Of a stretch of DNA of 64,000 nucleotides, positions 20,346 through 31,988 are shown one piece after another. Under the pieces are notes generated by a model that was not told where the DNA came from, made no database searches, and saw nothing but the letters and a program-made list of their open reading frames with translations. Each line of letters opens with the position of its first letter. Positions within the stretch are counted from its first letter, which is position 1. Both the position numbers and the translations under genes were made by a program. Origin of the DNA: Aquilaria yunnanensis (taxonomy: Eukaryota; Streptophyta; Magnoliopsida; Malvales; Thymelaeaceae); assembly GCA_039654915.1 (NCBI GenBank), contig CM077597.1, forward strand, positions 30,540,001-30,604,000. Reading direction: 5' to 3'.

Positions 20346-22400
20346 CGAAACCCCCATTTTTTTTTTGTCCAAGTCTAGCCTTTGAAAATGTCGATTCTAC
20401 TAGAAAAACCAGCTAAGTAGCTACAAATTTTTCATCCTTATTAACTTGTCAAAAAATAATCTTACATATTTAAGCAGGCCTTCCAAGAACCGAAGGCAGT
20501 AAGGATCGAGACCATTTGGTTTGATGTTTGACTTCAATGGCCTCTAGGCCAGTGAGCTCATGGCTTCTTTTTAGACTAGTTGCAATAAGACGAGGATACC
20601 TCCATTGTCTACCTGAATCAGAGAAGGCCATACGAGTTCTTGGTTTGGGCCAATTTTTTGGTCTTCCCATGTGTATTTACCTACAATCCTCCATAAAACA
20701 TTGTAGATTAGATGAAAAAGTGGAATTCTTATGAGTTTCAGCCAAATCATGATCTGAATTTGATGATGAGTCTAGCTAAAGACAATTGAGAAAAGCACTG
20801 GTTAGGATTGTTTCACCTCGTTGGTTGCCCATAGGTTGTTTGCCCAACACAACTTGTAATCAATTATGGCAGCGTTGATAACCAGAGGATGATGATGATG
20901 CCAGCAAGTAGCATATGGGGTAAGTTAATGACCACCACCTTCATTGTTGGGGCAAGCCATGCTACTTAGGGTCATGCTCTAGTTGAGCATTGAAGATATA
21001 GCCAATCTTTCTGTTACTTGCAGTATGTTGCCCTCTTTGATCGCCTGAAGCATTTTCAGATGAGGATAAGTAGCCTTCTGGAGTAATTAAGGACAATTCA
21101 GTAGCTTGTGCCTTAAAGGATATATTGTTCTCTAGTGGAACTTTAGGAACATTAATGCCAAGTCTTGGTTCAATCTCCTCATCTGATAATGCATCCTGTA
21201 ATTCTTCTGGGTTTGATTCCTTAGAATTTATTTTAGCAGGGACTGGATCATGCATGTCCGGTTCTTTATTCCACTAGTCCATGGGATGAGGATTCTCATC
21301 CATCATTTGTTTAATCAAATTGTAATCCTCTAATTCTAATAGATCAACTAGGGTTTCATAAGCCCAGATCAAATTAATCAGGGTAGTTAAAGCGTCAAGA
21401 ATTTGTTGGTTAACTTCATCATCTGATGAAGACAAATAGTAGAGAATTGTGTCCTCTAGTCTTTTAAGTCGGCGGTAGAAATCATGAGCACCCTTTTCAC
21501 TGTGGTGAATAATACTATGATCGAGATGACCAAAAGCTCGAAGCTTATCTGTGTAAAGGGGTCGGGAATAATTGAAGCAGATGTTTTCAAAGTCCACCAA
21601 TTCCATCTACAAAAGATGGTTAAGAAAAGGTTGGAAGGCCTTCAAAATGGTCATCGTACAATTGGATCATGAATGACCAATACATCCACAAAGTTTGAAA
21701 ATTTTAAAAACTTTGTCATACTGGAGTTGAATCCAAAGGTCTTCACTATTTGGCACACCAAGATAGAACCCTAGGAAGAGAGGGTCCAAAATGCTTAGGT
21801 TGAGAATCATGAAAGGGAGGTTATGCACTTGGAACTATATAATGACGAATTTGAAGATATGATATTATGGCTGGAGATGTGGTTGGAGTCATTTTACGAG
21901 GATTAATGCTCCATCCATATTCCATGGGGAAAGATCCTCCATGGTTTGCAAGTCTTACAAAGATTGGAAGTTGATAACAAATTGGTTTTGGCCAACTGTA
22001 CTTATTACCTTTGTTGGCTAGTTTAGTTGCCAAGCATAAGAAATGTATGATTGGACGAAATGAGGGGTAACGTGGCGTCTATCTAGAATCTTGACAAAGA
22101 GGGAGTTTTGTAATTTATGGTCAACAATATTATTTAGCTCATTCTTAAGTTAGAGAGAAAGGCCTCGTAAAGGAAGGTGGTGTGGAATTTGAGAGCCCAC
22201 CGGAGATAAACTATGTTTAGAAGTTCTAGAATGAAAAGCTGGCATATTGTATTTGGTAGAAGCCAAGTTATAAAGCCTTAGACCAAACAAGGGAACGGGA
22301 GATTTAGGGGAAAAAATAAAGAAAAATGAACCCAAAAGCAGGAACAGTGGCAGTTCTGAGGAGTGCTAGAGAACAACAAAAAGCAATGGATAAGTGCAAA
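20346..22400 (-). pseudogene. LINE-1 type ORF1 (DUF4283 and zinc-knuckle RNA-binding protein)
   Basis: The minus strand shows a DUF4283-like region at about 22340-21760 ('LFVKILDRRHVTPHFVQ', 'FQVHNLPF', 'DLWIQLQYDKV'). A CCHC-like knuckle follows, 'LCGCIGHS*SNC' near 21670, with the first Cys replaced by Phe and a stop inside. An acidic, low-complexity tail runs 21600-20960. This is the order of plant L1 ORF1, a nucleic-acid chaperone. It is heavily broken. The 5' end of the LINE is not sharply defined; nothing recognisable lies from 22400 to 22950. Confidence 0.65.
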
Positions 22401-22954
22401 GAGACAACAAATTTAGACATTATTCCATAAGAAAAACCAACATAGAAATATTGCTATAAATGAAGATATACTTGGTTAGAAGAGACACACTTCAATAAGT
22501 GATATCAGTTATTGTAATAGACATGGGTAACAAATGCCAAGTACGAGCGGAAAGTAATTTAAGGACTCAAGGATTAAGGATCAAAATATGCAATCCACTT
22601 AAGCAACAAAGATCACAGCTTTGCCGAAATGAGCTTAAGCTCATAAACCTCTTTCAGTTAATAGAAACATCGAAATCAACCAAAATAGATGAACATAAAC
22701 CCTAGGAAAATAAACAAATGAGAAATTGATGAAATTAATACCACAAAGTCAATAATCATCATGTCCGGTACAACTTTTGGTGAAACAAAGACCCTAGATT
22801 ACTTTTAGCTATCGCAGATGGATTGGATCTTAGGCCAAGAAGAATTCACAATCAATTTGAGGGAAATGTCAGAGAAATGCATGAAAACCATGTAGAGGCC
22901 TTTTAGCAGAGTCACCTACTGTCTTATCCAATATTTTTATATCTTCTCTTTTAG

Positions 22955-23470
22955 CACATTGGATTGATGATAGTTAGGTTGTTCAAAAGTGTATCATTGC
23001 ATTTAAATGGATAGAGGTCGATTATATTGGTTGAAACATCTTTTAAGTTATTTATGAAACTTTTAAAGAATTTTATTTTCATGATAAGGCTTTTAGCATA
23101 ACATTTGATAAGGCATCCAACAACGATGTTGCGGCTGAGACAATGAAAGAATCATTAGAACCCATCAGGGACGCCATATTTTTTCACATTAGATGTGTCT
23201 GTTATAGTTTAACGTTTGTCTATCCAAAAAGTCCTTCAGGTTTTAAGTACTAAAATCTCTCCTATTCAGTGGGCAATCCGTTATTTAAAGTTAAGGCCCA
23301 AATTTGGCAAAGAGTTTAAGGACATTGTCTTGAAAATGGGATTGAGTTTAGCTGGAAATGTTTTAAACTTGATTGTCCCACTCAATGGAGGAAGATTCAT
23401 GCATGCAACATATATTTGGTAAAGGTTTATATATGTTGAGCTTTACTATAAAAAACACATAAGTAAAGTG
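22955..23470 (+). pseudogene. hAT transposase fragment (core region)
   Basis: With frameshifts, the plus strand reads 'AHWIDDS*VVQKCIIAFKW', 'YETFKEFYFHDKAFSITFD', 'ASNNDVAAETMKESL', 'FFHIRCVC' and 'FKLDCPTQW'. This follows the order of the hAT catalytic core ('...ITLDNASAN...HIRCVCH...LDCPTRWNS'). The DNA is too decayed to code. It sits just before the PIF transposase and is not the same copy as the hAT at the window start. Confidence 0.7.
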
Positions 23471-23539
23471 TTGCATGGACTAAATGCAAACTAGTGAAAG
23501 ATGGATTAGAGAGTTGTTGGATAGTCTTGATGGGTGATT

Positions 23540-24530
23540 TTTTTATGCTATGAGAATGCCAAAGATTGTTTTCATGAGCTTACTCAATGAATTGGAAAAT
23601 AAATATGGATTAAAAGGTTCACTATGAATGTCTAAAAATGAGGCACTTGCTTTGTTTTTTGATATTGTAGGACATGGAAGACCAAATCACAATATTTCTG
23701 AGTCTTTTTAAAGATCAGTAGAAACTGTCAGTCGGTATTTTAGTCATGCCTTATAAAGTATTATAAGAATGCTTTTTGATGTAATTTGGCACATGAATCT
23801 AACTTTTAAAGATGTATTTGTCATGATAGTCGGTATATGCGTTCCTTAAAGGTTAGTTATACATTAATTTTTATGGTTTAGTGTTTCTTTTTTAATTTTA
23901 TTTATTTATTCATTTTTTTTCCTTTTACATTCATGATTGTATTAGTACAATTGATGGACTCATATTCGAGCAAGAGTTCCAGATGTAGATAATATATGCA
24001 ACACCAATGAATGAAAATCATTTCAAACCCAAAAACATAATGGTTGTATGTGATTTTAATGTGTGCTTTACATTTATTCTTGTTGGTTAGGAAGGAAAAA
24101 CGCATGATACAAACATATTTTACCAAGCCATATTTCAACTGAAATAGAAATTTCCTCATCCTCCACCATGTAATGCTTGATAAGTATATTATTTTTATTT
24201 TCAAAGGCTAAAAAAGTATTGTCATGGAACAACTAATGATTTATTTTTTATGGGAAAGTACTATTTAGTATGTACTGGGTATCCTCAAATTCCTAGTTAC
24301 TTAGGACCTCATAAAGGAGAAAGTTATTATTTGATAGATTTTTGACAAGGAAGACCAATATCAGGTAAACAAGAAATATTCAACCATAGGCACTCCTTAT
24401 TACAAAGTGTGATTGAAAGAATATTTGGTGTATTAAAGAAGAAGTGTCAAATTAGAACAAATGCCAAGTTTACCAACTCCAAAGTTATGTTAGAAGAAGC
24501 GATTTGCATTTTCAGATGATGGAGAATGGA
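23540..24530 (+). pseudogene. PIF/Harbinger DDE transposase
   Basis: The N-terminal part reads 'MSLLNELENKYGLKGSL', 'LALFFDIVGHGRPNHNISE' and 'SVETVSRYFSHAL'. After an intron-like gap (about 23850-23935) come 'CISTIDG' and, one frame over, 'THIRARVPDVDNIC': a 1-nt shift just after the first catalytic Asp. The second Asp is in the '(A)HDTNIF' block near 24103, and the Glu is in 'QSVIERIFGVLKKK' near 24410, preceded by 'YLGPHKGESYYLIDF' and 'GKQEIFNH'. Order and spacing match the DDE_Tnp_4 family. Several stops show it is inactive. Confidence 0.85.
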
Positions 24531-24740
24531 GAATGATCAACTTGGGAACGAAAACTGAAAAGGACAATGGTCCTGAAAATGTAAATGGATCTTTTAAGGG
24601 ATCAAATAGTTGATAGTTTAGTTAATAGAAGTGTTCAATAATTTTAAAGTGTTGAAGAAGTTGTATGAGTTAATCGGGCTTGGGCACCAGTGTCAGTGCA
24701 TTGTTAAATTGTTTCCAAAAGTTGTTAGACTTTAAATAAA

Positions 24741-25093
24741 GGGTAAGCTCCACTGGTCGTCCCTAAATTATATAAAATGTTGTTTATTCATCTCTAAACT
24801 ATCAAATGTTACCTAATCGTCCCTAAACTATATCCAGTGTTACTTAATCGTGCTGCTGCCTATCACAGCCGTTAAGGATGAACCAAAAAATGATGTGGCT
24901 GCTGATATGGTATGGAAAAATAACGTGGCAACTAATGTGTCATCACTTTTCCATTCATCTTTAATGGTATAATAGATAACAAGATGATTAAGCAATACTG
25001 AATATAATTTGAGGACGATTAAGCAACATTTAATAGTGTAGGGACAAATAAACAACATTTGATATAGTTTAGGACGATCGATGGAATTTACCC
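24741..25093. mobile_element. Mutator-type MITE with perfect 9-bp duplication
   Basis: 353 bp. The left end 'gggtaagctccactggtcgtcc' and the right end, reversed, 'gggtaaattccatcgatcgtcc' form long terminal inverted repeats that continue about 80 bp ('ctaaactat', 'aaatgttgtttatt'). Flanks 24732-24740 and 25094-25102 are both 'ttaaataaa'. No coding content. It inserted downstream of the PIF transposase gene. Confidence 0.9.
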
Positions 25094-25357
25094 TTAAATA
25101 AATTTCTTTTGATGTTGAACCGTTAATTTTCTAGAGTACTATCTTATGTTATTTTCAATTGAAAAATGTCTTATTTCAAAGCCAATGGTTGTTTGTTATT
25201 TCTATAGATAAATATCATTTAATCATTGAAGTCTTTTAACATTTCAATAGCTTGTTGAAACAACTAATTTACCAAACATGTATTCATAATTTAATATCAG
25301 CTAATGCTGATATCAATAGCGATTAGCTCTTGCTACTAGCTCTCATTAACCACTAAT

Positions 25358-25376
25358 GTTGTTCCCAAATAGAGCC
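25358..25376. repeat. Tentative 3' terminal repeat of the PIF/Harbinger element
   Basis: 'gttgttcccaaatagagcc'; reversed it shares TTTGGGAACAA with 1631-1641. Just inside are 'attagc'/'gctaat' motifs (25290-25345), often subterminal in this group. No clear 3-bp target duplication. Confidence 0.4.
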
Positions 25377-28300
25377 ATAACTTTTGAGAAGTCTTAATAC
25401 AATCAACATCCACCAACTTGTCATTTCTCAAACCAGCTATAGGATGATCATAAAGTTCATTACTGTTGAATCATATGAAATGATCAGTTTCAAAGAATAT
25501 AACAGGTCATGTTAATGTTTATATTTCCAATTATAATACTTATGTGACATCCACATATTAGAAAGTTTGTGATCATAATGTTGACAAATTTTCACAGTTC
25601 AAAGATATGCCACCAATTATACTTGCGCTATCAATACCATTGATCGTTGTCTCACTGTGTATGGAAAAATGTAGATACAAGTTAATTTTAAATATGCAAT
25701 TAATTATAGCATGATAACATTGTAAAAAGCTCATAATTAAGGAAAATTGAAATAATGCCAAAAAAATGCGTATTTATGTATTTAAAATAATATCATAGTA
25801 AAGCATCTATGTTGCATTCGATGACAGTCATTCAATACGTGAAAAGTAATTTAAATAATTGATTAAATTAACCAAAGAACTTCATATAGTGTATGAAAAA
25901 AAACTGGTGTTATTAATCAAATAAACAATTCATTTTCCGTGTAAACATATATTTATAGCTATTAATTTTATAGTTATATTTTATTATAATTGATTTAATT
26001 GTTTAAAGTTGATAATAAGAAATTATTCATTTTTAAAATGTAAATATTGTTTTATGTTAATTACAATTTGGAAATAAATAAAATAAGTGGTTTGGGCTCA
26101 ATTGAACAAAAATCAGAGTTTTGGTATGTGTTGACTTAGAGAAGCATCAAATCTGACTTATTATGATAAAAACATTTGGGCCTCCTTGACGTCTGTGTAC
26201 CACAAAAAAAAAAAAAAACATTTGCGCCTAAGTTGAGTTAAAAGGTGTGGAAAAACAAAGCAATAAAGAACCAAAAAGGGTTGACTGGACCGACTCGTGG
26301 CCTTTGATTGAATTGGCCCAGCAAATTTTCTAAAAATGATGTTGGGCTGACCCAGGAAAAAATGGGCAAGTTTCTTACTGAAAAGAAAAAAATCATGCCT
26401 TTTTTAGTACCCAAATGAAAAATTTAGCAATTTCATAAAAATCACATCTTTTAATTTTTCATTTTGGCCTTGTCCTTTAATTATGCTTCTTTGGTCTACG
26501 TTCCGTACACTTTGAATGCGGTTGCTCAATGCTCACTCGGTAGCCCGAGTTGGACTTTTTGTTGCTGGTTGCGGTTGTTGACCTCATCTATTTCTATTGT
26601 TGTTGGACAACTCTATTTCAATTTAATCAATGATCACCACTAGGTCTAGTTCAAGGGAAAAATCAATAAGAAATGAAATTAGCAAGAATAATAATTCACT
26701 TATATGAAATGCAAAAGTTTCACTAGAATTGTCTGGATTGTTGGATATGTATTTTCAAGAACTAGGGAGAATCAAATTATTTCTTGCAATTCTTGCTTGG
26801 AATAAGTAAATAATCAAGCTACAAGTCTTAATGTTTACCATACAAGACACATGTGGTTTTTTTTTTCTTTCAGTTTCATTGATAGTCAAAGATGCTTGCC
26901 CTATAAGGGCACTAGCATTTTACTAATCAAATCTCAGGATCAGGCTGCATAATCCTACTTGAATGTTAAGGAAGATTTATTGTTGAAAGCAAAGTTTCTC
27001 TAACATTTGACTCATACTTTACTCTTAACTTTGAGAACCTCAACTCAAATCGCAGCAAGGAAATAAGAGATGTTGGTAATTATATATGTAGTAATTTACG
27101 CCCGACCTCTCTAGTTGAGCAATCCTATGGTTAGGAAGATAACACATCAATCCTCTGTACCGAATTAAGATTGATTGTAGATGATAGTTTAAGTCCTCTA
27201 GCAGTCATAGTAATTGTCAGGAACAAACAATAGACTGAAGGAAATGAGATCGGCTTTAGAATATGTTTGTGACAGGGTTCGAGAAAACTGACTTGATTTC
27301 CATGAACACTACAAAGGAAAAAGGCATATAGGCCAAAAAGATGCTCTTTCTTCCAAGTGTCATGATTTTTGTTAGACTTAATCAAAGCTAATGGCATATA
27401 GGCAAAAAACTTGAGCTTTTCATTAGGAGATGGTACAAGAACCATAACCATCAACTTCTAACTTTCCTGTTCTGGTGTAGTGTTTTGTAAAGTAAATATA
27501 GTTTAGTCACTTCTAGGAGTGAAAAAGAATAGAAAGTAATTGAAGAAAAAATAGATATTCTCTTATACAGTATAGAAGTGAAATAGGAGCAGATGGTTCA
27601 TGTGGTTATGGATTAGTTAAAGGAGGTAGCTGTTAAACGCTTGATGGTGCATTTTTCTTTCCTTTTGGCAAATAGCATTGAGACTTTTTTAGGATTTCCT
27701 TTAGTGGATCTAATCTATCTACTTGGCAATTCATCCAATGACTTCACAATTGGCAAGGAAGCCCTAAGAAACATCAAACATTTTTTATGAGATCCATGGA
27801 GCAATTCGTAGATAGCAAACATTAGCTCTCGATGTAACTTCGTAAAAAGCAATCAAAGAGAAGATCGAAGAGAATGAAATGCATGTAGAAGGGAAACTAA
27901 GCCAGATAGGATTCCTTACCAAGGTTTAAAGATCCTATTTAATAGAGTGGGTTTTTAGTTACGCCATTAGGGAAAAGAAGGAGGTGGCATTGGAGTGAGT
28001 TACAATGGATATTGAAGAACTTGAAGACTAGGTGACTAAGACAAGGGCTCTATCTCTAGTAGTGGACTAGTCTTGAGATTCCAAAAGCAGCAAAGGAGCG
28101 AAACCATTCTCAAAAGGCAAGGATTTAACCCTGAAAAGGTAGAAGTTCATAGGATTGATCTTCTTCCACCTGTCTTGATGTTGCTCAATGGCAAGTGTAA
28201 CCTATGATAGCTTTTTGTGGAGTGAAGCTCTTGTCTTAGCTATAAAAAATTCAAAGCCATGTGGAATACTATAGGGCATACATCATAATCTATGATAACT

Positions 28301-29129
28301 AGGCATTCCATGAAAGGGGCATACATCACAAGGGACTAGGGGATTCGATCCCACCAAAAGATTCCACGTAGGACCATAAGCTAAAAAATTTCAATTATTT
28401 GTTATCTTTCAAGCAAGCAAACTACCTTGTTGATGATAGAATCCCATTTACCCCTAGCTCCATTACTTAAGGCAAGGTCTTTTAGGGACTCCTCCTTTCT
28501 TGGAAATTTTCTTGTGATCATTTATTGTAAGGCTACTAAATTAAAGAATCCATAGATAAGAGCCTAAGGGTGGACCAAACCACATAATCATACTTGAATG
28601 GAAAGAAAGATCTTCATAGGCTAATGCCTAAAAGTAAGCATTGGATGAATGCCCAGAAATTGAGAAAAAAAGTCTACTTTTCTCTATCCTTTATTACAAC
28701 ATAGTTGGAATTTGATATTTATATATTAGATCTTTTCTGGTTCTTGAATATGATAGGGCCCTTGACTAGGAATTCTGACAACACCGGTTATGCTACCTCT
28801 TAGTCAATTTGTGATGAATCTTCTTCCTATTCATTCACACCCAAGAGAGTAGCTTCCTTTTGAGTTGGGTAATCAAAATTTGAAAGAAAAAAAAATGGTT
28901 ATTCTGACATGTCGACAATGCCTTATCCTTTCTCAAAACAAAAGATTAATTAATATTTTAAAAATAAAATAATAATAATAATAAATTGATCCCATATGGA
29001 ATACTATGGAAGGCCCATTTAAGAAAATGTTATAATTTGTCTTTCACATACTTAAAAGAATAAAACATAAGTTGGCCCAATAAATGATAAGATATAGTTG
29101 GGTCACATTGTTTTTGGTACATAGAATCA
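25377..29129. other. Unassigned AT-rich region without a supported gene
   Basis: 3.75 kb with only short open frames (for example minus 27131-27454 and plus 27597-27790, the latter with a stop) that I cannot match to any family. There is a 16-bp A run near 26203 and an (AAT)n tract near 28970-28983. It may be decayed host intergenic DNA or an unrecognised old element. Confidence 0.5.
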
Positions 29130-30130
29130 AAATAAAAAGAAACACAAGGGAAAAAGAGAAGAAACAACAATATGGGCTAGAGTAATAAGCTAGCAGGGAA
29201 TTATAACCATAGGACAATGATCAAAAGACTCCACATAATCCATAAGAGATTAAACCAAGCCTGCCACCGAAGATTGCATAGTCACCGTATTTCCAAGGAC
29301 CACAAAAACTTGAAAGAAATCTAACAATATCATAATATTCCAAAGACCTAATCTCAAGGTTGTATTAACTAGTCCTTGAATTGCAAATAGTTATGCTTCC
29401 AATGTAGATGCACAACTTGGATAAATACCCCCTTGCCTCAAATTAGAGGTAGATTTGTTTCTATCCACAACTAAGCTGCTATGCCTAACCTAGAAGATTG
29501 ATGCTAGCCACTATCAATGATGAACAGATGAGGAGTCCTTGTCTAAACCCGCTATTTGTGCAAACCCTAGACATGACATAAAGGGTTAGGTGGATTAGCT
29601 GAAAATATAGAAGAAAGGACTTTGAACTCCCTAGATGAATGAAGAATCTGTAATAGAACATCTCTTCTTAAACATAAGGATTGAACATTGAATGCCAAAC
29701 TTTAAAAAATTAATTCATTCTTTCCTAGCCAAATAGTCCAAAGTGTGGAGATAAGGGAGAAAGGCCAATCAAGATTCCACTTCCTTTAAGAGTAAAGTAA
29801 ATTCAAAAACCACTCCTTAAAGGACTGTTCATTAATCGATAAGGTGTTAGTACAAAATTGGCCCCATAGATCACTTGAGCCAAGGAAACCCTAAAAAACA
29901 TGTAGAAGATTTTCCTCATGAGCATTACACCTCAACAAACTGGAGGCATAATGCTAACATGAGATGCCAAATTAGAGGCAGTAGGAAGAGCATTGAGAAG
30001 GCACTTCAAAATGAAAACCTTAAATTTTTAAGGAATACAAAAATGCCAAATCCTTTTTAGGACTTGTGACAATTCAGGGTCTTGATAAAGGCCATGACTG
30101 CTATACTAAATCTTTTGATTAAAACCCAAC
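29130..30130 (-). pseudogene. Second LINE, 3' part of ORF2 (zinc finger and RNase H)
   Basis: The minus strand reads a zf-RVT region at 30060-29700 ('FKVFILKCLLNALPTASNL', 'LDYLARKELI') and an RNase H-like region at 29480-29230 ('LEA*LFAIQGLVNTTLRLG'). The first closely parallels 17100-16880 in the other LINE. Element E follows at 30131, so the upstream RT and endonuclease of this LINE are presumably beyond E and outside the window. The 3' end is not sharply defined. Confidence 0.65.
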
Positions 30131-31615
30131 TGTTGGGTTAAAACAAACTGTTAGCTGCTTAATTTGTTTGTCAAAATAGTTGACTTTTTTATACTTTGAC
30201 CTTTAATATTTATCAACTTGGGCAAGATTTCACATTTTTGTTGGCTTTGTTCCATCTTTATGTAGGTTGGAGAAGGTCATGGAAGTGCTGGAATGAAGTC
30301 AAAGCAAGTGGAGTGCAAACAGGCTTGGGAAAATCCAAACCTAAACTTTGGATGTTACGGATAGGTCCCTAAGGTTAAAGACACATCACCAAAAAAGACA
30401 ACATTTGGACATGCTAAGAGGGGTGAAGATGAGTGACGTGGTGCTAACCCGCTTGAAGATTGGTGAATTGTCAGTCACCAATTGCTCACCCATTCTAGTG
30501 GCATTTTGCCAAAATGGCCAGGAAAATGTGGTACCCTACTTTGTTTTGAACTGTAGCTCTTCATTGGCCAAGGGATCCTATCCAAAGTGGTTGGTGGGTG
30601 AAAAATGCTCCTCTAAGACATAGAGAAATCTAGATCCCAAGCATAGAGACATTTCATTCTTCATCTTCTTAAGTTAGACCTAGGTTTTTCTTCATCATAT
30701 CTAGCATAGTTTTCATTTTCTTGTGGAGAACTATTGGGAATTACTTGGAGAAGACTTGGAGCACTTGATGATCTCTAGGAGCTTGAGGAATTAAGCAACT
30801 TTAGGCTTTGGGATTATTTTTTCCTTCCATTTCTTTGTATTGGACATGGGTGCTCTTTTCTTTATTTTAAAGTTTATATTTAGTTTGAGTATGGAGTAGA
30901 GTTCTTGAAACTTTCTATGGTTGTAGCAACTTGGATTGGTTAAGTTATTTGAATCCATGGTTATGTGATGTTCATTTCCATTCTATTGTTTATCTTCCTT
31001 CTCTTGTACTTATTGTGTGTTAGCTAATTAATGGCCACAATTAGTTGTACTATAGATTGCTTTTAAACTATTAGAAAAGATTAAAAGTGATTAGACCTAG
31101 GAGAAAGATTTTATGATGATGGGCTTGTTGTGAAACACATCTAAGTCATTAAATGAAGATAAATTTAGCATCAATGCCTCTTTCTAATCTTGTAATTGGA
31201 TAGGAATCCTTACTAAGCTTAGAATAGAGAGAGATAATCCTTTGACTTGGGAGAATAAGGGTTCCATTAGGTAACTTCACTAATAAGCAATGAAGGCCAA
31301 GTTAGTGGCCTAAATTCATTAACTAACACACCCAAGTAATGAACCAATAGGAAATATGCTTTATTAATTTGGTAAAAACCTCAAGTTGCATTTGCATTAG
31401 TAGCATTCTAGTAGGGATATTTCATATAGGTTAAATTAGGATAGTTAGCAACTTGTTCAATTCATCATTCACTTTTGGCTGTTTAGCTAAAGTTGACTTA
31501 GAGTTGGGGTACTTGGCAAGCAATTCAATCAATTCTTGTGGGAATGATACTTTTTTCTTTACCATACTTCAACGTCTACTGTGTATTTGCAATTAGAGTT
31601 CTAAAACTCAAAACA
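30131..31615 (+). repeat. 5' LTR of Athila-like element E
   Basis: Starts 'tgttgggttaaaac', probably ends 'ctcaaaaca' just before the primer site. The interior resembles Athila LTRs: 'gattagacctaggagaaag', 'aatgaaggccaagttagtgg' and 'acttggcaagcaattcaat'. Only one LTR is in the window, so the boundaries rest on the primer site and similarity. Candidate duplication at 30126-30130 is ccaac. Confidence 0.65.
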
Positions 31616-31620
31616 AGTTT

Positions 31621-31646
31621 TTGGCACTATTGTCGGGGATTGATTG
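31621..31646 (+). other. Primer-binding site of element E
   Basis: 'ttggcactattgtcgggga' follows the LTR after 'agttt'. It is a decayed form of the Athila-type site TGGCGCCGTTGCCGGGGA, complementary to tRNA-Asp. Confidence 0.75.
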
Positions 31647-31988
31647 TATTGAATTGAAAAATATCATTGCTAGGAGATTAACTCTAGACTAAACCTTTAT
31701 TTCTTTTTACTTATTTGTTTCCTTTGTGCTTGGGTTTTCTTTGGCAAGTACCATTGGTTTATGACCCGTCACCAATAGTCTACTTTATTCCCATTGATGC
31801 TAAAAATAGAGAGACAACTTAGAGATTTTCGAGCAACATCACACTTGTGTGAATCTAGTTCTTTTCCTACATCCATGTAGGGTAACAGAGATAATCTTAA
31901 TGATAATGGTGGTAGTGGAGGTGTGAATCATCAAGATTGAGTCTATCCAAGGAATCCATAAAAGCCTATTAGGGAGTACATTCGACCC

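Larger units (their letters stand above)
1627..25376 (+). mobile_element. PIF/Harbinger transposon, expanded by later insertions
   Basis: Both genes of a PIF/Harbinger element are present in the same orientation: a Myb/SANT-like ORF1 (3970-4018 plus 15127-16156) and a DDE transposase (23540-24530). Possible termini are 'ggcgtttgggaacaa' from 1627 and, reversed, 'ggctctatttgggaacaa' at 25359-25376. They share TTTGGGAACAA, a common PIF terminal-repeat core. The 3-bp target duplication (TWA) is not clear at either end, so the outer boundaries are tentative while the two gene identities are firm. About 18 kb of the interval belongs to elements that landed inside it. Confidence 0.5.

Noticed and set aside
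21274..21606. Minus-strand 110-residue frame as a host gene
   Set aside because: It lies in register with LINE ORF1 just after the zinc-knuckle remnant and has low-complexity acidic content.
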